Shown here one piece after another: positions 33,501-42,374 of a stretch of 64,000 bases of DNA. Under the pieces are notes generated by a model that ran no database searches, was not told where the DNA came from, and saw only the letters and a program-made list of their open reading frames with translations. Both the position numbers and the translations under genes were made by a program. The DNA is from an uncultured Eubacteriales bacterium (GTDB lineage: Bacteria; Bacillota; Clostridia; Oscillospirales; CAG-272). Location of the stretch: the NCBI GenBank assembly GCA_934796165.1, contig CAKVOU010000005.1:45457-109456 (forward strand). Direction: 5' to 3'. Numbering within the stretch: position 1 is the stretch's first letter; each line of letters begins with the position of its first letter.

Positions 33501-33525
33501 AGGGTGGGGGAAAAAACCCCACCCT
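33501..33525 (-). terminator. GC-rich hairpin between divergent genes
   Basis: A 9-bp stem AGGGTGGGG/CCCCACCCT with an A-rich loop is followed on the minus strand by ACTTTTTATA. It may stop antisense transcription leaving the DUF4143 gene promoter region toward the repressor promoter. The surrounding 33356-33680 has no gene. Confidence 0.5.
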
Positions 33526-33556
33526 ATAATCGTTATTTATCTCGTTACTTCAGTTG

Positions 33557-33670
33557 ATCTAATAAAATCGCCGTTTGAGGCAAAAATATTAGATGAACCT
33601 ATTGCAATTTTCAAAAACACGGTGTATAATGTATCTAATAAAAGTGACGATTGCGGCAAAAATATTAGAT
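33557..33670. repeat. Two 38-bp repeats flanking the DUF4143 gene promoter
   Basis: Copies at 33557-33594 and 33633-33670 share the ends ATCTAATAAAA and GGCAAAAATATTAGAT, so each is bounded by inverted ATCTAATA/TATTAGAT octamers. They are 76 bases apart and enclose the promoter. The second copy ends 10 bases before the preferred start codon. They look like binding sites for a dedicated repressor. Confidence 0.75.
33602..33630 (+). promoter_or_regulatory. Promoter of the DUF4143 ATPase gene
   Basis: TTGCAA (33602-33607) and TATAAT (33625-33630), spacer 17, exactly between the two 38-bp repeats. Confidence 0.8.
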
Positions 33671-33680
33671 GGGGGTTATT

Positions 33681-34985
33681 ATGGAGATTAAAAGAGACGT
33701 TTATCTAAATAGACTTATTGTCAGAAAACACAACGGCTTCATAAAGGTTATTACCGGTATTCGCAGAAGCGGAAAATCATATTTGCTCAACACTTTGTTT
33801 TATAATCACTTAATTGCAGAAAACATAGCAGAGGATCATATTATTAAATTTGCGTTCGACTCGGCTGACGATTTATTGAAAATCGGAGAAGATCCTATCA
33901 TTCTCGATAATGAACGTGAGGACAGAAAAGTCGATCCCTCTAAATTTTTGAATTGGTTGCAACCACAGATTGCAGACAAAGAGATGCACTATATTCTGCT
34001 TGACGAGGTACAAAAGCTCGGAGCGTTTGAATCGGTTATGAACGGATTTCTTCGCAAAAGCAATCTTGACGTATATGTAACCGGAAGCAATTCCAAATTC
34101 TTATCAAAGGATATTCTTACCGAATTTGAAGGCAGAGGTGATGAGGTTCACGTACTCCCTCTATCCTTCTCGGAGTATTATGCGTTCAAAGGCGGCGATA
34201 AAAGCGAGGCCTTTGACGATTATTCTATCTATGGCGGCTTACCGGCTGTAGCACTTATGGCAACCGAAGAACAGAAGTCCAATTACCTTATTTCTCAGAT
34301 GCAAAATCTTTACTTGCGCGACATAAAGAATCGTTACGGATTGCAGGATGAAGTAACCATTGGCGAAGTTCTTGACGTTGTTGCATCCAATATCTCGGCT
34401 CTTACCAATCCTCGAAACATCGCGAACACTATGAATAGTGTTCACGGCGGCAACAGAATCTGCGATGCTACCGTAGATCGTTATATCTCCCATATGGAAG
34501 ATGCCTTTATGCTCACCCGTGTAAAGCGATATAATGTCAAAGGCAGAAAATATATAGGCACTCCTTATAAAATTTACTTTGAGGATATCGGTCTTCGCAA
34601 CGCTCGTTTGAATTTCCGCCAGATTGAAGGCACTCACATTATGGAGAATATTATTTATAATGAGCTTCGTTACAGAGGCTACCAAGTGGATGTGGGTATG
34701 GTAGAGTCACGCGAAAGAGACGCAGACGGAAAAGAAACCCGCACCCAACTCGAGATTGACTTCATTGCTACTCTCGGCAGCAAAAAATACTATATTCAGT
34801 CCGCGTATGCGATTCCCGATCAGGCCAAGTACGAACAAGAAACCGCATCTTTTGATAAGACCATGGATTCCTTCAAAAAGATTGTCGTTGTTGAAAAGAG
34901 TATGAAACCACGCCGTGATGAAAAAGGATATGTTATGATTGGCGTGAAGGAATTTTTGCTTGATAAGGATAGTTTAGAAGCATAA
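33681..34985 (+). CDS. AAA ATPase with DUF4143 domain
   Basis: The 434-residue protein has an AAA_14 P-loop (GIRRSGKS, residues 26-33), Walker B HYILLDEVQKL, sensor YVTGSNSKFLS, and a C-terminal DUF4143 domain with a nuclease-like QLEIDFIATLGSKKYYIQSAY segment (Glu-x-Asp...Gln-x-Ala, the position of the PD-(D/E)XK fold in this family). Function of the family is unknown, with DNA-binding or defence roles suggested. It is the only rightward protein gene in the element interior and is insulated by its own promoter and a terminator. ATG 33681 is preferred over 33669 because GGGGG lies upstream. Confidence 0.85.
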   Translation: MEIKRDVYLNRLIVRKHNGFIKVITGIRRSGKSYLLNTLFYNHLIAENIAEDHIIKFAFDSADDLLKIGEDPIILDNEREDRKVDPSKFLNWLQPQIADKEMHYILLDEVQKLGAFESVMNGFLRKSNLDVYVTGSNSKFLSKDILTEFEGRGDEVHVLPLSFSEYYAFKGGDKSEAFDDYSIYGGLPAVALMATEEQKSNYLISQMQNLYLRDIKNRYGLQDEVTIGEVLDVVASNISALTNPRNIANTMNSVHGGNRICDATVDRYISHMEDAFMLTRVKRYNVKGRKYIGTPYKIYFEDIGLRNARLNFRQIEGTHIMENIIYNELRYRGYQVDVGMVESRERDADGKETRTQLEIDFIATLGSKKYYIQSAYAIPDQAKYEQETASFDKTMDSFKKIVVVEKSMKPRRDEKGYVMIGVKEFLLDKDSLEA

Positions 34986-34997
34986 TTAATATTACAA

Positions 34998-35023
34998 AAA
35001 GGGATGGCGCGATCCATCCCTTT
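34998..35023. terminator. Bidirectional terminator
   Basis: A 10-bp stem (34998-35007 with 35014-35023) lies between convergent genes. On the minus strand it ends in TTTTTGT, closing the long leftward defence run; on the plus strand it ends in TTT only. Confidence 0.75.
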
Positions 35024-35028
35024 ACTGT

Positions 35029-35406
35029 TCAAATGTTCTTTTGACGTTTTCTCTTGTTCTTCGTTGCCTCAAAGCTCACATTCACAAGGAACCGCACTAC
35101 ATCCTCGGGCGCGTCGGGCAGAAGCACCGAGATCCAATGGAGTTTGTTCATATGATAGGCGGGATAGACACCGTCCGACGTGCCAAAGGAGCCGAACATC
35201 TCGGTCGGCAGCTTCAGATTGACAACATCGATCACCTCGTCGCTGTCAAAACCGAACTTGCGTCGTGATACCCGCATCACAAGCGCATACCACTTGCGAT
35301 TCTCACCGTGCCGGAGCACCGCCGTTTCAAAATCCTCGTCAAACGGATAGTCCGGCGATGTATTGTATGTACCCGAGCAGTAGGAAAGGAAAGATTGTTT
35401 TGTCAT
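35029..35406 (-). CDS. MmcQ/YjbR family protein
   Basis: The 125-residue protein matches the MmcQ/YjbR double-wing fold family: RHGENRKWYALVMRV, VNLKLPTEMFGSF, GVYPAYHMNKLHWISVLL. Some members bind DNA, but no role is established. It is the last gene of the leftward run, 3 bases after the zinc-ribbon gene, so it may be co-expressed with the defence genes or be passenger cargo. Confidence 0.85.
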   Translation of the reverse strand: MTKQSFLSYCSGTYNTSPDYPFDEDFETAVLRHGENRKWYALVMRVSRRKFGFDSDEVIDVVNLKLPTEMFGSFGTSDGVYPAYHMNKLHWISVLLPDAPEDVVRFLVNVSFEATKNKRKRQKNI

Positions 35407-35409
35407 CGG

Positions 35410-35631
35410 CTACTCTCCTGATTCTTTTTTCTCTTCTTCTGCCGATATCTCTATGGTTTCTGATAGATCAACATAGCAGCCCTTATCCTTGAAGCATCGA
35501 CGCAGATAGTCATGCCCGCCGTCCACGGCACATGCACCGCATTTGCAGGTGACATATTGATGCCTGTCGGTGGATTCGATGATTTCGCCACAGAGCTTGC
35601 ATTGTATGGCGTTTTTGATAATTTTTCTCAT
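35410..35631 (-). CDS. Small zinc-ribbon protein (DUF7695-like)
   Basis: The 73-residue protein has two Cys pairs, CKLCGEII and CKCGACAVDGGHDYLRRC, which form a zinc ribbon, and an acidic tail. It resembles small proteins common in Firmicutes (DUF7695-like). The role is unknown. It is tightly linked to the YjbR gene downstream and lies 31 bases after the metallopeptidase gene. Confidence 0.7.
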   Translation of the reverse strand: MRKIIKNAIQCKLCGEIIESTDRHQYVTCKCGACAVDGGHDYLRRCFKDKGCYVDLSETIEISAEEEKKESGE

Positions 35632-35662
35632 ATGATGCCTCTTAAGTTATTCTGATCAAAAC

Positions 35663-36391
35663 TCATAGTCCTTGTACAACCTCATTATCAAGTTGTTTCT
35701 TTCTCTCTTTCCAATCCGGCATGTGGATAGTGAGAAAATCGTAAAACTCTTTACTATGATTCGGATATATCAAGTGGGTAAGTTCATGAAGAATAACATA
35801 TTGAATACAGCGAATATCCGCTTTAAGAAGATATTCATTCAAAGTGATCTTGTCTTTTGAAGGAGTGCAACTGCCCCAAAGGGTTTTCATTTTTCTTACC
35901 AAGATTTTAGGCTGATTCAACCCATATTTTTTGAAAAATTTTTGATATAGATTCTCCGTTTCAGATTGAAAGATATCGCTGGCGGTATTTCTCCACCATT
36001 GATCAAATAACTTTTGAGCCTGTTCTTCGTCAGAAATATCTCTCAAAAAAATAAATATTTTTTTCTCATCCAGTTCTACTTGCTCGGTTAAAGATGCTTC
36101 TTTATAAATGCGAACATCTTTTCCTAAAAGTTGAGTTGAAGAACCACTTCTGATGCTTAATAGATTGTTATATCCGCTTGATTTTTTGTATTTTGTTATC
36201 TTATCGTCAATCCACTCTATGTGATTATTAAGAAAAGAATCAATCCAATCAAAAGGAACCGTCATCGGTACAGACAAAACGACATCCAAATTTCTAAACA
36301 CCTTCAAATGTACATTTTTGATGTTTTTTCGTATTATCTGTACCGATACTTGTCCGTTGATTGCTCCCAAATTTAATAATATCGTTTCCAT
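35663..36391 (-). CDS. YgjP-like metallopeptidase (M48-type)
   Basis: The 242-residue protein has the zinc motif HELTH (residues 202-206) followed by YPNHSKEFYDFL with a third ligand at His212, and the LWGSCTPSKDKITLNEYLL stretch typical of the YgjP/DUF45 group. These genes often sit beside hsdR in type I restriction loci; a role in processing or regulating the restriction subunit has been suggested but is not proven. Its start codon overlaps the hsdR stop by one base. Confidence 0.88.
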   Translation of the reverse strand: METILLNLGAINGQVSVQIIRKNIKNVHLKVFRNLDVVLSVPMTVPFDWIDSFLNNHIEWIDDKITKYKKSSGYNNLLSIRSGSSTQLLGKDVRIYKEASLTEQVELDEKKIFIFLRDISDEEQAQKLFDQWWRNTASDIFQSETENLYQKFFKKYGLNQPKILVRKMKTLWGSCTPSKDKITLNEYLLKADIRCIQYVILHELTHLIYPNHSKEFYDFLTIHMPDWKERKKQLDNEVVQGL

Positions 36392-39300
36392 TAGTATCTC
36401 GTTATTGCAACTTTCATTATTTCGTCAATCATCAAGTCAATCACATCCACATTGGTTTTATCGATAATAAATCCGATTTGGTCACACATATCAAATAGGC
36501 AGTCATCTAAAACTCTGTGGATTTGCTTGTGAACAACTTCGTTATGCTTCCAATCTCGCTTAGCATTATCGGAAACCGCTTGCTTTATGATTCTTGCGTT
36601 ATCGGCAATGGCTTCCTCTAATTCATGTGTAATCTCGAGTTCAGTATTAGAACGAAGTATGGTAATGATCGAACCATAAAATGCCTTTGTATCACCGTCG
36701 TTGGCAATAGACGCGGGATAATCGCGTTTCATTCTTCCGTGTCTAAAATCGTCGGCCATTGCTTCCATCGTTGCCAAATACTTATCTGCATCTCTGCTCT
36801 GATCGTATTCCGCAAGCGTTTTTTTGATTTTCGAGGAGAATTCCTCAAATTTCAGAGGATCATCGTATCTGATCTGCTTGAGTTCTGACTCAATTCTCGT
36901 TTTAATTATATCTGCCTTAACGTTATCCGGATCATTGTTATCCAAAAGCTTTGCCATCGCATCCTCATCGCCGAGGTATACAGGATCGACAACGATTTTC
37001 ACCTCTGTCGCATTTACAAACGTATCAAGGAGATTCTTGATGCCGGCTTCATATTTGGTTAAGTCGATTTCGTTATCGTATCTTTCAACGACTGCATATC
37101 TCAACTTGTTGAAGAAAAGATAATCGGCACGATATTTTTCAATCGCATCAAGACCAACCTCAACAAACACACTTCTGTTTGTAAGAGCACTGTTCAAAAG
37201 GTTTGCAAAGGTCTTGAGTCTATCATAAAACTCATTTCTTGTGATTTCATCTTCAAGTTTGCTCTGCCAAACCTCGGAGGGAGCGTTTTTATCAATGCCC
37301 ACAAACATATCTAAAAGCTGTTGATGCGCCGCTTCAAGCGTGTTCTTTTCATCTATAGGACCGAGAATAGCATCTTGAATATCATTGGGATCAAACTTGT
37401 TCATCTCAGATTCGGCATCGTCATACATGTCTATTGCGGATTTGAGCTTGCCAAAAATACCCCAATAGTCAACGATAAGTCCAAAATCTTTGCCCTTGTA
37501 TACACGGTTTACACGAGCGATCGCCTGAAGCAAGCTATGTTCACGCAATGATTTATCTACGTACAAAACTCCGGCAACAGGAGCATCGAATCCCGTCAAG
37601 AGCTTATCCTTGACGATGAGCATATTGATGTCACCTTCGGAGTTCCTGAAATCACTGCACACCGCATCATCGTATTTTTCATCGTTGTCGCCAAAAAGAG
37701 GCTTCACTCTCTTGTCACGGTATTCTTTGATCTTCTTGATAGCTGTAGGCGTGCTGTCATCGTCATCTCCCTCACGCTTGTCACCAAAAGTAATTACTAC
37801 ACGAGGATTTACTTTACTACCGGGAAGGCTTACCAAAACATTATACATATCAACCGCTGTTGCTCGCGATGAACATACAACCATTGCTTTTAATCCCTTT
37901 GGCAAACAATAGTTGACAAAATGATCGTAAATATCAAATGCAATCAAGTTGATACGACTACTTGCTTCTGCAAGTTTAGAGAAACGGCTATATCTTTCTT
38001 TCAGTTCTTTCTTGAGATCTTCATCGAGGTTTGCCGTCAAGCTTTCAAAATACGCGTTAATCGTGTCAGAAGGATCGTTTTGCTTTACCTTTCGTCCTTC
38101 GTAAACCAGAGGCACGGTGATTTTGTCTTCGATAGCTCGTTTCATCGTATAGCTGTGAATAGGAGCACCGAACTTTGCATAGGTATTCTTCTTTTTAGAA
38201 GCAATCAAAGGCGTTCCGGTAAAAGCAATCAACGTTGCATTCGGAAGAACCTCTCTCATATAGTTGTACATTGCGCTATATTGAGAACGATGTGCCTCAT
38301 CAATGAGAACGTAGAATTTATCACTATCGGGTTCAAGATAACGGTTTCTACATACCGTTTCAAACTTATTGATAAGGGTAGTAATAACCAAATTACCCTT
38401 GTCCTTGAGAACAGCTTTCAAGCCTTTGCCTGTTGCCGCTCTGACAGGAGCCATCTGTGAGTTGGCAAAGTTATCTCTTATTTGTTTATCAAGGTTGATG
38501 CGGTCTGTAACGATTACAAAACGAGGATTTTCTTTGGCTTTCTCAAATTGAATTTTACGGACCAGCATAACCATCGTTAAGCTCTTTCCGCTACCCTGAG
38601 TATGCCAAATAACACCCCCATTCGAATCACTGCCGTCAATTCCATTAATTCGATCCATTGTTTTTTGAACGGCAAAAAACTGTTGATGACGGGCAATCTT
38701 CTTGACATTGCTATCATAAAGAATATAATCGCGTATCAAGGTTAGCAAACGGCTATGATCGAGCATAGAAGCACAAATCCTGTCCTGCTCGGTAATATGT
38801 CCGTCGGGGGAGTACCTGTCACATATTTCTTTCTGCCAATCGATGTCATCCTCGCGCCACTCGACAAAATAATCCGCGGTGGTGCCGCAAGTACCGTAAA
38901 CCACCTTGTTCGGATTCATAGCCATAACAAGCTGGGTATATTTGAAAAGATGAGGGATATAATCCGGTCCCATATTGCGCACGTTCTGCAATACGCCCTC
39001 TTTTACATCAACACTCGACTTCTTGCATTCTATTACAACAATCGGAATGCCATTTACCATCAGCACGACATCGGGACGTGCATACTGACCGTTGGGGCGT
39101 TCTACGCTGAATTCCTCGGTCACCTGCCAAATGTTGTTTGCGGGATGCTCAAAATCGATATAGGACAGGTCAAAGGATTGACGGACGGGAACGTCCTGGT
39201 CAAGGATAACGTTTTCCTCGAGACTGATACCGAGTGTCAAAAGGTTATAGATTTCCTTGCTTGCCATAGAAAGTCCTTGAAGCAAAGAAGCATCCAGAGC

Positions 39301-39534
39301 GTTAACGGCGCGCTGAACAGAGTCCCCGGAGAACAGGAACTCATAACCCTTATATTTGTACGTTTGCTTGCTCAAAAAGCGAATAAGCTCATCGGTAAAA
39401 ATAACCTTTGAAAGGCTACCGCGCTTTTGCTCAGCTTCACTCCTTGAAACGTATGTATAGCCCATCTTCTGCAAGAAGGATATCAATCGATCTTGGCATT
39501 CGGGACGCTCGTTAAATATTTTATGACTTGGCAT
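36391..39534 (-). CDS. hsdR: Type I restriction endonuclease subunit R
   Basis: The 1,047-residue motor-nuclease has the PD-(D/E)XK nuclease site in RPDVVLMVNGIPIVVIECKK (Asp155, Glu169, Lys171), Walker A TQGSGKS (about 313-319), DEAH (412-415) and later SF2 helicase motifs such as FTGTPLI and QAIARVNR, then the HsdM-binding C-terminal region. With HsdM and HsdS it translocates and cuts unmodified DNA. The start at 39534 follows CAAGGAGAAAACAAG and overlaps the upstream DUF2971 gene by 14 bases. Confidence 0.97.
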   Translation of the reverse strand: MPSHKIFNERPECQDRLISFLQKMGYTYVSRSEAEQKRGSLSKVIFTDELIRFLSKQTYKYKGYEFLFSGDSVQRAVNALDASLLQGLSMASKEIYNLLTLGISLEENVILDQDVPVRQSFDLSYIDFEHPANNIWQVTEEFSVERPNGQYARPDVVLMVNGIPIVVIECKKSSVDVKEGVLQNVRNMGPDYIPHLFKYTQLVMAMNPNKVVYGTCGTTADYFVEWREDDIDWQKEICDRYSPDGHITEQDRICASMLDHSRLLTLIRDYILYDSNVKKIARHQQFFAVQKTMDRINGIDGSDSNGGVIWHTQGSGKSLTMVMLVRKIQFEKAKENPRFVIVTDRINLDKQIRDNFANSQMAPVRAATGKGLKAVLKDKGNLVITTLINKFETVCRNRYLEPDSDKFYVLIDEAHRSQYSAMYNYMREVLPNATLIAFTGTPLIASKKKNTYAKFGAPIHSYTMKRAIEDKITVPLVYEGRKVKQNDPSDTINAYFESLTANLDEDLKKELKERYSRFSKLAEASSRINLIAFDIYDHFVNYCLPKGLKAMVVCSSRATAVDMYNVLVSLPGSKVNPRVVITFGDKREGDDDDSTPTAIKKIKEYRDKRVKPLFGDNDEKYDDAVCSDFRNSEGDINMLIVKDKLLTGFDAPVAGVLYVDKSLREHSLLQAIARVNRVYKGKDFGLIVDYWGIFGKLKSAIDMYDDAESEMNKFDPNDIQDAILGPIDEKNTLEAAHQQLLDMFVGIDKNAPSEVWQSKLEDEITRNEFYDRLKTFANLLNSALTNRSVFVEVGLDAIEKYRADYLFFNKLRYAVVERYDNEIDLTKYEAGIKNLLDTFVNATEVKIVVDPVYLGDEDAMAKLLDNNDPDNVKADIIKTRIESELKQIRYDDPLKFEEFSSKIKKTLAEYDQSRDADKYLATMEAMADDFRHGRMKRDYPASIANDGDTKAFYGSIITILRSNTELEITHELEEAIADNARIIKQAVSDNAKRDWKHNEVVHKQIHRVLDDCLFDMCDQIGFIIDKTNVDVIDLMIDEIMKVAITRY

Positions 39535-40657
39535 CTTGTTTTCTCCTTGTTTCCCATTCATCATAAGATATGTACTCGTGCTTTGTTTGGATCACGTTTT
39601 TGGTTCTAACTGTGATATTCCAACCTCTTTGTCGGCACAAATCCAATAACTTCTTTCCGTTGTTTGTTTCAACAACTCTATCATCAATTATGATGCCGCT
39701 TACAAGATCGGCATATAATTTATTTTCAATGTTGTAAAGAAGAATACGCCATTCCTTTTCATAACTCCAAAATAACTTTTTCGTTATCAATTTCTGCATC
39801 ATGTCGTAGGAGATGCTCTTGTACTCTTCTTGATCTGTTTGCCCCTTCATGATGAAATCAAGAATGCGCATAAATGAGAATTCCTCTTGCTTATCCTTGT
39901 AGATTACTTTATAAATGCTTATAAGTTTTCGCCAAATTTCCGGTTTTAACTGAGGCGCTTTGCTGAAGTCGTATTCGATGCAAAATCCTTTATTGCTGTT
40001 GGCGTAATGTGCCCACATCAATTCATTATCATAGGACTCTGACATGGAGAACACAAAACAATTTTTGCGATTGGTTTCATTAAAGTGCAAATATGCATCA
40101 ACAATGCTTATAACAGCACTTTCATTTTCCTTGAGGAACTTTTCTGTAAATGCTTTTAATTCCTTGACAAACTGAATGCATAAGGGAACACTATACCCGT
40201 GGCGAGATAATGCCTTGACAGCCTTGCTTTCAATCAGCTCACCCGTGTTTCTATCATAGCATTCAAGAACTTGGCTATATGCAAAATCTGATACCGCATC
40301 ATTGCCCAAATCAAAAGTGGAATCTTTTGTTTTATACGCCATTCGCAAAAGCAAATAGGGATGCGAGAACAGATACTCTTTTAGCTGTTCACATTCTGCA
40401 TCGGGATTATAGTACAGAACCGTATCTTCGTCATCGTTCAGTTCGCTTGCCGCCGACAACCAAATGTATCCATCATTCAGAGAATTATACGTATTGGTAA
40501 ACGAAGGATCGTCTATGGAGCGATACTTATAAAGTTTTCCACCATTCGGAAGAACGGAAAGAACACGCTGAAGCATAGACATCATTTTTTCGTTATCAAA
40601 TTCATCAATCTTGTTTTCAAACATCTCGTGGAGATGTTCTTCATATTGTGTATTCAC
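39521..40657 (-). CDS. DUF2971 domain protein
   Basis: The 378-residue protein has the DUF2971 hallmarks: LYKYRSIDDPSF, an FSMSESYDNELMWAHYANSNKGFCIEYD core and WSYEKEWRILLY. DUF2971 proteins are enriched in defence loci but have no established activity. It starts at a GTG with AAGGAG upstream and its end overlaps the hsdR start, so it is translated together with the restriction subunit. This position suggests a controlling or additional effector role, which is inference. Confidence 0.85.
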   Translation of the reverse strand: MNTQYEEHLHEMFENKIDEFDNEKMMSMLQRVLSVLPNGGKLYKYRSIDDPSFTNTYNSLNDGYIWLSAASELNDDEDTVLYYNPDAECEQLKEYLFSHPYLLLRMAYKTKDSTFDLGNDAVSDFAYSQVLECYDRNTGELIESKAVKALSRHGYSVPLCIQFVKELKAFTEKFLKENESAVISIVDAYLHFNETNRKNCFVFSMSESYDNELMWAHYANSNKGFCIEYDFSKAPQLKPEIWRKLISIYKVIYKDKQEEFSFMRILDFIMKGQTDQEEYKSISYDMMQKLITKKLFWSYEKEWRILLYNIENKLYADLVSGIIIDDRVVETNNGKKLLDLCRQRGWNITVRTKNVIQTKHEYISYDEWETRRKQDAKS

Positions 40658-40679
40658 TCCATAGACTCCTTTCTAAGAT

Positions 40680-41039
40680 TTATTGGTTAAAAAACGCAGT
40701 TGCATTTAAACGTGACCAATTATACGATGGTACCGGCGGAATAGGCGGTATTGGGGGTATAGGCGGCACCGACGGAATTGAAGGAACTGCCGGAATTGGC
40801 GGCACTTTCGGAATGGGAGGAAGCGGACCAACTCCGTTATGTTCGTCTGTATACAGAACAGCGCAACTGTTTTTATCTCTTATCCAGCCATCCTCTTGAT
40901 ATCCTAACAACCGCCCTCTTAAATTGAATACTCCATTGTTTCGAAAGAAAGCAATGGGTTGGCCATTCATCAAAAACAAATGATCGTGATATAAATGAAC
41001 TATCGCGATTCCGTTTCGGTCATAATAATACGTCGCCAT
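40680..41039 (-). CDS. 4-fold beta-flower-like protein with Pro-Pro-Ile repeats
   Basis: The 119-residue protein begins with short beta repeats of the pattern YYDRNGIAIVHLYHDHLFLMNG and VFNLRGRLLGY, resembling the 4-fold beta-flower family. It ends with an extended run of Pro-Ile-Pro repeats (PPIPKVPPIPAVPSIPSV...) and a C-terminal hydrophobic tail. The ribosome binding site AGAAAGGAG is clear. Lying between hsdS and DUF2971, it may be a binding or adaptor protein. The family call is from pattern memory and needs confirmation; function unknown. Confidence 0.6.
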   Translation of the reverse strand: MATYYYDRNGIAIVHLYHDHLFLMNGQPIAFFRNNGVFNLRGRLLGYQEDGWIRDKNSCAVLYTDEHNGVGPLPPIPKVPPIPAVPSIPSVPPIPPIPPIPPVPSYNWSRLNATAFFNQ

Positions 41040-41054
41040 AAAAGCTCCTTTCTT

Positions 41055-42344
41055 TTAGACTCTTACAATTCCGTTCAGCAAATATTTTTGTAGGACTCTT
41101 TGCTGTGCTTTGATTTTTTCCACCTTACACTGATGAAGGGTGATAAGGTTGTCAAGTTGGCGAAAGAAGTCACCGATTGCCTTCTGTTCTTTCAGTGACG
41201 GAAAATCCACCGATAGTTCTTTGACAATAGTTCCGGATAGGTTTCCTTGCCCACCTTGCAGGTATGTTTCTATAATGCTATGCTTGCTTTTTCGTAGCCA
41301 TTGAGCAAGGTATTCCGAGTCGTAATCCGTATGAGGTTTTATTGCTAAAATGGCTTGATTTATAGCACCTTTAAGCCTTGCTCGCCCCACTTCGCCACTT
41401 GTTGCACCATATAAAGCGTACAGAATATCGCCTACAGCCACAAGTCGTGCTGAGGAGTTTTTCAAGCCTTCTTCGGTTAGAAAGAGTTCAGTTATTTCGC
41501 TATTGATTTCCGCAGAACGAATGAATGGTATTTGTCCTCCGTAATACTCTTTGACACCCACCGAAGGCGTTCCACCAGAGTAGGATTCGCTCACTTCTCC
41601 AAGCTTACGCTGTTCCCAAGCATCAGTAAAACCTTTGAACCTCCATTCAGGAACTTTTTCACCCCTCTGGGGGAACATTTTTTTTAGGCAAACCGATTTT
41701 AGTTGTTTCAGTTTTTCTATCAGTTGGTTATATAACTCAATCGCCTCATCCCATTTCATAAGGATTTCGACAATTTTGGATTGTTCGTCGGCGGATTTTG
41801 GATAGGCAACATGAAGTTTTTCAAGATTCTCGCGTTGTATATGCACAACCGAATGTCCTTGTCCGAAACTTGCCTTATTTCTAAGTGAAAAGTCCTGGTA
41901 TTGCTGATACGCTAAGAATAGGGGATTTACCTCATTGCTGATAAAGGTTATAATATCTCCACCTGCATATATGGTTTCATCGCCGTTATAGCAAACGCAT
42001 TTTCCAATTTCCTCGGCTGTTTCTCCGGTTCCGGTGAACAACAATGTTCCTTTTTGAATTGGCTGACTTTTGGAAGCCGTTTCCTTATCCACAAATGATT
42101 TTGCTTTTTCAAAATGGAAATCATTGTACTTCATATAGATATCGCCATATCCGACGCAAGGAACACCCTCGGTTGTCATTTTATCACCCAGAAGTCCTTT
42201 TCCTTTACCAAATGAGCCCAAATCTTTGAGCTTTTTATCAGTAACCCAATCGCACGGAAAGATGCCAAATTCGGTCTTTTTGTAACCGTTTGGCACTTCG
42301 CCGTTGTTCAGTTGGGCTATTCGTTGTTTTATTTGTTTGTTCAT
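41055..42344 (-). CDS. hsdS: Type I restriction-modification specificity subunit (two target domains)
   Basis: The 429-residue protein has two target-recognition domains with the conserved spacer helices. The first half ends SADEQSKIVEILMKWDEAIELYNQLIEKLKQL, the second ends LKEQKAIGDFFRQLDNLITLHQ and AQQRVLQKYLLNGI. The second domain opens with WEQRKLGEVSES, the common inter-domain phrase. It should read a bipartite DNA site. It is separated from hsdM by the three CBASS genes. Confidence 0.94.
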   Translation of the reverse strand: MNKQIKQRIAQLNNGEVPNGYKKTEFGIFPCDWVTDKKLKDLGSFGKGKGLLGDKMTTEGVPCVGYGDIYMKYNDFHFEKAKSFVDKETASKSQPIQKGTLLFTGTGETAEEIGKCVCYNGDETIYAGGDIITFISNEVNPLFLAYQQYQDFSLRNKASFGQGHSVVHIQRENLEKLHVAYPKSADEQSKIVEILMKWDEAIELYNQLIEKLKQLKSVCLKKMFPQRGEKVPEWRFKGFTDAWEQRKLGEVSESYSGGTPSVGVKEYYGGQIPFIRSAEINSEITELFLTEEGLKNSSARLVAVGDILYALYGATSGEVGRARLKGAINQAILAIKPHTDYDSEYLAQWLRKSKHSIIETYLQGGQGNLSGTIVKELSVDFPSLKEQKAIGDFFRQLDNLITLHQCKVEKIKAQQRVLQKYLLNGIVRV

Positions 42345-42374
42345 AATAACACCTTTTTCTTTTACTATACCGTG

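Noticed and set aside
33681..34985. DUF4143 ATPase as part of the restriction-modification/CBASS unit
   Set aside because: It is on the opposite strand with its own promoter, repeats and terminator, so it is treated as a separate module of the element.
40680..40900. Repeat run in 40.7-40.9 kb considered as a CRISPR or minisatellite
   Set aside because: The periodicity is 9-18 bases and encodes Pro-Pro-Ile/Pro-Ile-Pro within a protein; there are no spacers. No CRISPR array was seen anywhere in the window.
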